Below, piece by piece: positions 42,765-46,646 of a DNA stretch of 46,646 bases; the stretch's first letter is position 1; each line of letters opens with the position of its first letter. Source of the stretch: Clostridium sp. UBA5530 (GTDB taxonomy: Bacteria > Bacillota > Clostridia > Clostridiales > Clostridiaceae). The DNA is taken from contig DINW01000088.1 of assembly GCA_002423705.1 (NCBI GenBank), positions 49,000 to 95,645 on the forward strand. Direction: 5' to 3'. Both the position numbers and the translations under genes were made by a program. A model generated the notes under the pieces. The model had not been told where the DNA came from. It was given only the letters and a program-made list of their open reading frames with translations, and did no database searches.

Positions 42765-45700
42765 ATGAAAAAAAATCTCAAAGTCATGATATCTGCATTG
42801 GCCTTGGTAACCTTTGTAGGGAACTCAACCTTGGCTTATGCTGGAACAACTAAAAATACCGGACTAAGGATTAATGCAGAAACTAATGTATTAGCATCTA
42901 GAAACAGAGCAAGTTTTAAAGGTGTAAAGGGACAAGGAAAATTATACATAAAAACTAATGGTGCCACTTCAGCTAAACTCTATGTAAACGGTAACCCTAT
43001 AGATATTTCACAGGTTATTGCTAATGGAGAGGGTACTGTAGATGTAAGCCAGTATACCATAGACGGATATAACGATGTGAAATTTGTAGAGGTACTACCA
43101 CAAGGTACTAACCTAGAGGTAAATGCTTATGGTACGACTGTAACAGAATCAGGAGATGTTATAAATGAATTTTCTAAGGATAAGCTTAAATATTTAGATG
43201 AATTTATAACAAAAGAAACTAAGGGAGTAAATCCCATAACTGGAGAAGATATGATTGCTTCTAAAAAGGTTCAGGCTGGTTTCCCAGGAGCTGTGTTAAC
43301 TGTAGTTAAGGATGGGCAAATAGTAAAGAGCTCTGCATATGGTTCTAAGCAGGTTTGGAATAAAAACGATTTAATACCAGAAGATAAACGTGAGCCTATG
43401 ACAGAGGATACTATATTTGACCTAGCTTCTAATAGTAAAATGTATTCAACAAATTTGGCTCTTATGAAGTTAGTTTATGAGGGAAAGCTTGACTTAGATT
43501 CTAAGGTTCAGCAATACCTTCCAGAGTACAAGGATGCTCCTGATGCTAAAATTAAGGGTAAAGATACTATTACTGTAAGACATCTATTGCATCACTGTGC
43601 AGGTCACGCATCTTCAATAAGATTCTACGAAGAATCAGCGGGAGAGTTTTATTCTCATGATAGAGAAAAGACTATAGGACTATTATCTAAAGTACCTCTA
43701 ACCTATGAGGTAGGTTCAAAAACTCTTTATTCTGATACAGACTATATGATATTAGGATATATAGTAGAACAAATAACTGGACAAAGACAAGATAAATATG
43801 TTGAAGAAAATATATACAAACCATTAGGTCTAAAAAACACATGTTATAGACCTTCAGATAAAGGTTTTAAAAAGGAACAATTTGCAGCTACAGAGAGAAA
43901 TGGAAATACTCGTGATGGTGGAAGAAATTATCCAGATATAAGGACCGAAACTGTAAGAGGAGAAGTTCATGATGAAAAAGCATTCTATTGTATGGGTGGA
44001 GTTTCAGGCCATGCTGGACTATTCTCAACAGGTAAGGATTTAGCTGTATTAACTCAGCTTATATTAAATGGCGGAACTTATGGGAATGTTACTTTATTTA
44101 ATAAAGAGACCTTGGATGAATTCGTAAAGCCTTCATTTTATGGAGCTGATTGGGGATTGGGATGGAATTCTCAAGATGGAAAAAGAAGCAGAGATTGGAT
44201 GTTTTCACCTTATACTTATAACACTATAGGACATACAGGTTGGACAGGAACATTAACAAGTATAGATTTTGAAAATAATATGGCAGTTATATTATTGACC
44301 AATGAAAGAAATACTCCTTGCCCAAAAGAAAAGTTTGAGGCAGAACTAAACTATCAAACCGGAAGATATGGAAGTATAACAACTTTAGTATATGAATCAT
44401 TGCTTGAAAATAGAGGTATAAAGGAATCAAGGAATGGAGAAACTCTCACTAATGTAGTTCAAGGCGGTGGTTCACAGGCTGGTTTTACTTTCCCTAACAA
44501 TTCTAGTAGTTCTAGGCCTCTTGTAAATGATAGACAAGGATTTTATGGCTATGAGGGTCGTGGCTATTTAGTTATTGAAAATCAAGGAGTTACTAATGCT
44601 GAAGTATATGTAAATGGTCATAAAATCAATATAGGAGACTTATCTTCTTATAATGGAGCTGGTAAGAAAGTAGACATTGGTGCATATACAGTGGATGGAA
44701 TCAATACTTTAAAAATATTAAATATTGAACCAGCAAATGATAAGAATGCTAAAATAAATGTTAAGGTTTTATACCCAGAACTAACTAAGGCAGAACAAAA
44801 TTTAAGTAGATTTAATACAATAGATACTATAATTAATTCAGAGGTTAAGCATGGCATCGGTGGAGCAGCTTTAGCAGTTGTTAATAATGGTAAGTTAATT
44901 AAAGATAGCTATTATGGAAAAGCAGAACAAGGCAAGTTAGTTCCCCTAGGAAATGGAACAGAAGGATTTTCTACAGCATTAGCCATAGAAAAACTTGTTA
45001 GTGACAACCTTATTGCTTATACCGATAGTGTATCTAAATATATACCTGGAGCAAATGCCTCAATAACTATTAAAGATTTATTAGAGCATCAATCAGGATT
45101 ACCAGAAAAATTAGCTGTAAATCCTATGTCAGATAGAACTAGTACTCTTAATGCTATAGTCAGTGCAACTCCTGAAATAGCAGTAGGATCTAAGGTAAGA
45201 TATAGTGAATATGATAGCTTAATATTAGGAGCAATAATTGAAAAGGTATCAGGTGAAACTCAAGATGCTTATGTAGAAAAAAACATATATATACCACTAG
45301 GTTTAAAGGACACCATGTACAATCCAGTTGCTAAGGGAATAGATCCTAGTAAAGTTCAACAAGTAGAAAAGGATTATACTGCACAGAACTTAAATGGTGT
45401 GTCTGGTATATCTGGATTATATTCAACAGTAGAAGATTTAGCAGTGCTTTCTCAAATGGTTTTAAATTATGGTGGATATGGTAGCGCTAAGCTTATTAAT
45501 AAAGATCAAATTCAATACATGGTAAGTTCAGCAGATTATAACCCACAACAAGGCTTAGGCTTTATAAGACAAGGACAAAATAGAAATATAGAATCCTTGG
45601 GGGCTTATGGAAGCAGCAAAACTATAGGTTTTGAGTCTAACACAGGGGTGTCTGTAGCTTTAGATATGGAAAGAGGAACAGCCACTGTTTTCTCAGCTAT

Positions 45701-46181
45701 AGACAGAGGAAATAGCTTTATATCTTCTAGAAGTGGAAATTTAATGTCTTTAGCTAATGAAGCATTAAATGAAGTTGGAGAAGATGACTATAGTACATTA
45801 AGACAATTAACTAAAGACTCTATCTATAGAGCAAATAAAGAAAACACAGAGGAGAATAGAAAGGCTGCAGTAGCACTTGTAGAAGCTTTGATAGCCAAAC
45901 AAGGAAATGAAGTTGCAAAGCCTATGGTAGATGAAATGGCTCCTAGTGAAGAAAAGAACTATTTATTATCAATAGTAGCTCCAAAGATTGAGGATAAAAC
46001 TCCAGAAACTCCAAAAGAGGATGTAACAACTGGAGAAAATCAGACTTCTGAATCTACTAACCCAGAGAAATTACCTCAAACAGGGTATCCTATAGATACT
46101 AATGTTTTGGTATTAGCTGGTTTGACACTAGCGATGGGTGGTACAATAGTATTTCTAAAAAATAAAAAAAGTATTGGTTAA
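42765..46181 (+). CDS. Sortase-anchored tandem serine hydrolase (beta-lactamase/DD-peptidase family)
   Basis: A 1138-residue wall-anchored protein: signal peptide (to about residue 26, AYA), two copies of a unit made of a small beta domain (about 55-125 and 597-670) plus a serine beta-lactamase-like domain, a helical linker, and the sorting signal LPQTG at 1103-1107 with a membrane segment and a lysine-rich tail. In the first hydrolase domain the catalytic set is present: S222-N-S-K225, Y322-S-D, and H490-T-G. In the second, the corresponding positions read N730-G-T-E, YSE and AYG, so it cannot act by the usual mechanism. The first domain may hydrolyse D-amino acid peptides or esters; the second probably binds. 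GGGGGAGG precedes the ATG. Confidence 0.9.
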   Translation: MKKNLKVMISALALVTFVGNSTLAYAGTTKNTGLRINAETNVLASRNRASFKGVKGQGKLYIKTNGATSAKLYVNGNPIDISQVIANGEGTVDVSQYTIDGYNDVKFVEVLPQGTNLEVNAYGTTVTESGDVINEFSKDKLKYLDEFITKETKGVNPITGEDMIASKKVQAGFPGAVLTVVKDGQIVKSSAYGSKQVWNKNDLIPEDKREPMTEDTIFDLASNSKMYSTNLALMKLVYEGKLDLDSKVQQYLPEYKDAPDAKIKGKDTITVRHLLHHCAGHASSIRFYEESAGEFYSHDREKTIGLLSKVPLTYEVGSKTLYSDTDYMILGYIVEQITGQRQDKYVEENIYKPLGLKNTCYRPSDKGFKKEQFAATERNGNTRDGGRNYPDIRTETVRGEVHDEKAFYCMGGVSGHAGLFSTGKDLAVLTQLILNGGTYGNVTLFNKETLDEFVKPSFYGADWGLGWNSQDGKRSRDWMFSPYTYNTIGHTGWTGTLTSIDFENNMAVILLTNERNTPCPKEKFEAELNYQTGRYGSITTLVYESLLENRGIKESRNGETLTNVVQGGGSQAGFTFPNNSSSSRPLVNDRQGFYGYEGRGYLVIENQGVTNAEVYVNGHKINIGDLSSYNGAGKKVDIGAYTVDGINTLKILNIEPANDKNAKINVKVLYPELTKAEQNLSRFNTIDTIINSEVKHGIGGAALAVVNNGKLIKDSYYGKAEQGKLVPLGNGTEGFSTALAIEKLVSDNLIAYTDSVSKYIPGANASITIKDLLEHQSGLPEKLAVNPMSDRTSTLNAIVSATPEIAVGSKVRYSEYDSLILGAIIEKVSGETQDAYVEKNIYIPLGLKDTMYNPVAKGIDPSKVQQVEKDYTAQNLNGVSGISGLYSTVEDLAVLSQMVLNYGGYGSAKLINKDQIQYMVSSADYNPQQGLGFIRQGQNRNIESLGAYGSSKTIGFESNTGVSVALDMERGTATVFSAIDRGNSFISSRSGNLMSLANEALNEVGEDDYSTLRQLTKDSIYRANKENTEENRKAAVALVEALIAKQGNEVAKPMVDEMAPSEEKNYLLSIVAPKIEDKTPETPKEDVTTGENQTSESTNPEKLPQTGYPIDTNVLVLAGLTLAMGGTIVFLKNKKSIG

Positions 46182-46190
46182 TTAATAGAG

Positions 46191-46227
46191 ACACCACAAA
46201 GTGATTAAATACATTTTGTGGTGTTTT
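46191..46227 (+). terminator. Terminator after the sortase-anchored hydrolase
   Basis: ACACCACAAA pairs perfectly with TTTGTGGTGT over a 14-base loop, followed by TTT. Confidence 0.8.
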
Positions 46228-46482
46228 GCTATGCTAAGAGGTACAAACTCTATAAGGATTTGCAGTAACCTCTTGGCGAGTATCTTGTGGTTTTATAAAA
46301 ACGTGTTGTTTAGTATATTAACTAATTTTAGGACAAGCTATTTTATTAAAAGTGGGTAGCATACATATGAAAACAGGGTATTTTATAATATGTCTATTAC
46401 TGTATCCTTCTATCCTAACTAGGATTAAAATAACTAAGACTCACATGGTGAACTTAATTTAGCTTGTTAACCCACATAGATT
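46228..46482. other. 255-base stretch without a gene
   Basis: I see no coding frame. It contains an inverted repeat, AAGAGGT at 46237-46243 with ACCTCTT at 46269-46275, that could be a hairpin. If the neighbouring frame is a transposase, one end of the insertion sequence should lie here, but I could not define it. Confidence 0.4.
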
Positions 46483-46646
46483 TTAGGCAAGTTCTCCACG
46501 TAGGTTAAGTTTAGGTATTTCATAAATTCTTATTGCCTTAGGATTAAGAAAAATTCTATGTACTAATTCAATTATGTTTTCCTTAGGCTTTAAAAATAAC
46601 CAGGTGAACCATCTAGCGTAAGAGGTCAAATACTTAGTGGATACCC
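46483..46646 (-). CDS. C-terminal end of a probable transposase (IS1595/ISXO2-like), cut by window edge
   Basis: An open frame enters from the right edge on the minus strand and ends at 46483. The visible 54 residues include VSTKYLTSYARWFTWL, which resembles the stretch near the C-terminus of IS1595-type transposases (a VSTKYL motif followed by a Trp/Phe-rich helix), then a basic tail ending LNLRGELA. Family assignment rests on that motif only. Whether the element is complete cannot be seen; it may be a remnant. Confidence 0.5.
   Translation of the reverse strand, partial: VSTKYLTSYARWFTWLFLKPKENIIELVHRIFLNPKAIRIYEIPKLNLRGELA

Noticed and set aside
1..46646. tRNA, rRNA, CRISPR or prophage
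   Set aside because: No T-loop or anticodon patterns, ribosomal segments, regularly spaced short repeats or phage structural genes were noticed.

Overview
The window looks like chromosomal DNA of a low-GC, spore-forming anaerobic Firmicute, most likely Clostridium sensu stricto or a close relative. The evidence is the strongly AT-rich sequence with GGAGG-type ribosome binding sites, a complete Rnf complex, a split transketolase, a flavodiiron-rubredoxin fusion, and a GerS-like lipoprotein beside alr and ndoAI-ndoA. I found no tRNA, rRNA, CRISPR array, prophage or complete insertion sequence.

Layout. (1) 1-11274 is a cell-surface block. It holds the 3' part of a repeat-bearing N-acetylmuramoyl-L-alanine amidase; an MBOAT O-acyltransferase with a DHHW/AlgX-like partner; an HTH-nucleotidyltransferase-kinase fusion whose enzyme motifs look degenerate; and an operon of an intact LicC-like cytidylyltransferase plus a complete 2-aminoethylphosphonate-type ABC importer. 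(2) 11325-15516 carries galE, a short ssb and an 876-residue flavodiiron/rubredoxin/NADH:rubredoxin reductase fusion. (3) 16096-20111 is a MoxR - DUF58 - membrane protein operon followed by a small clostridial conserved gene. (4) 20179-24165 is acpS-nnrD (fused), a GerS-like lipoprotein, alr and the ndoAI/ndoA toxin-antitoxin pair. (5) 24296-26058 encodes the two transketolase subunits. (6) 26351-33460 is an energy block: apbE, a NusG-II-like protein and a Gx transporter, then rnfCDGEAB; ApbE probably flavinylates RnfD and RnfG. (7) 33785-42448 holds yitT, then ftsE-ftsX-ctpA-MinJ-like-uvrB, an RpiR regulator and a cysteine-rich DUF1540 protein. (8) 42765-46181 is a large sortase-anchored protein with one active-looking and one inactive-looking serine-hydrolase domain. 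The right edge carries the end of a probable transposase on the minus strand.

The most interesting lead is the surface-decoration block. A cytidylyltransferase of the phosphocholine type is co-transcribed with a phosphonate importer, while the neighbouring kinase domain has lost its catalytic residues and is fused to a winged helix. This suggests that an imported phosphonate is activated directly with CTP and attached to a surface polymer, possibly under control of the degenerate enzyme acting as a sensor. Other leads are the active/inactive hydrolase duplication, a hairpin between ribosome binding site and start codon in moxR, the AcpS-NnrD fusion lacking the epimerase, interleaved inverted repeats before the 19758 gene, and a family of intergenic repeats seen at least three times. 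Most of the rest is ordinary clostridial housekeeping.
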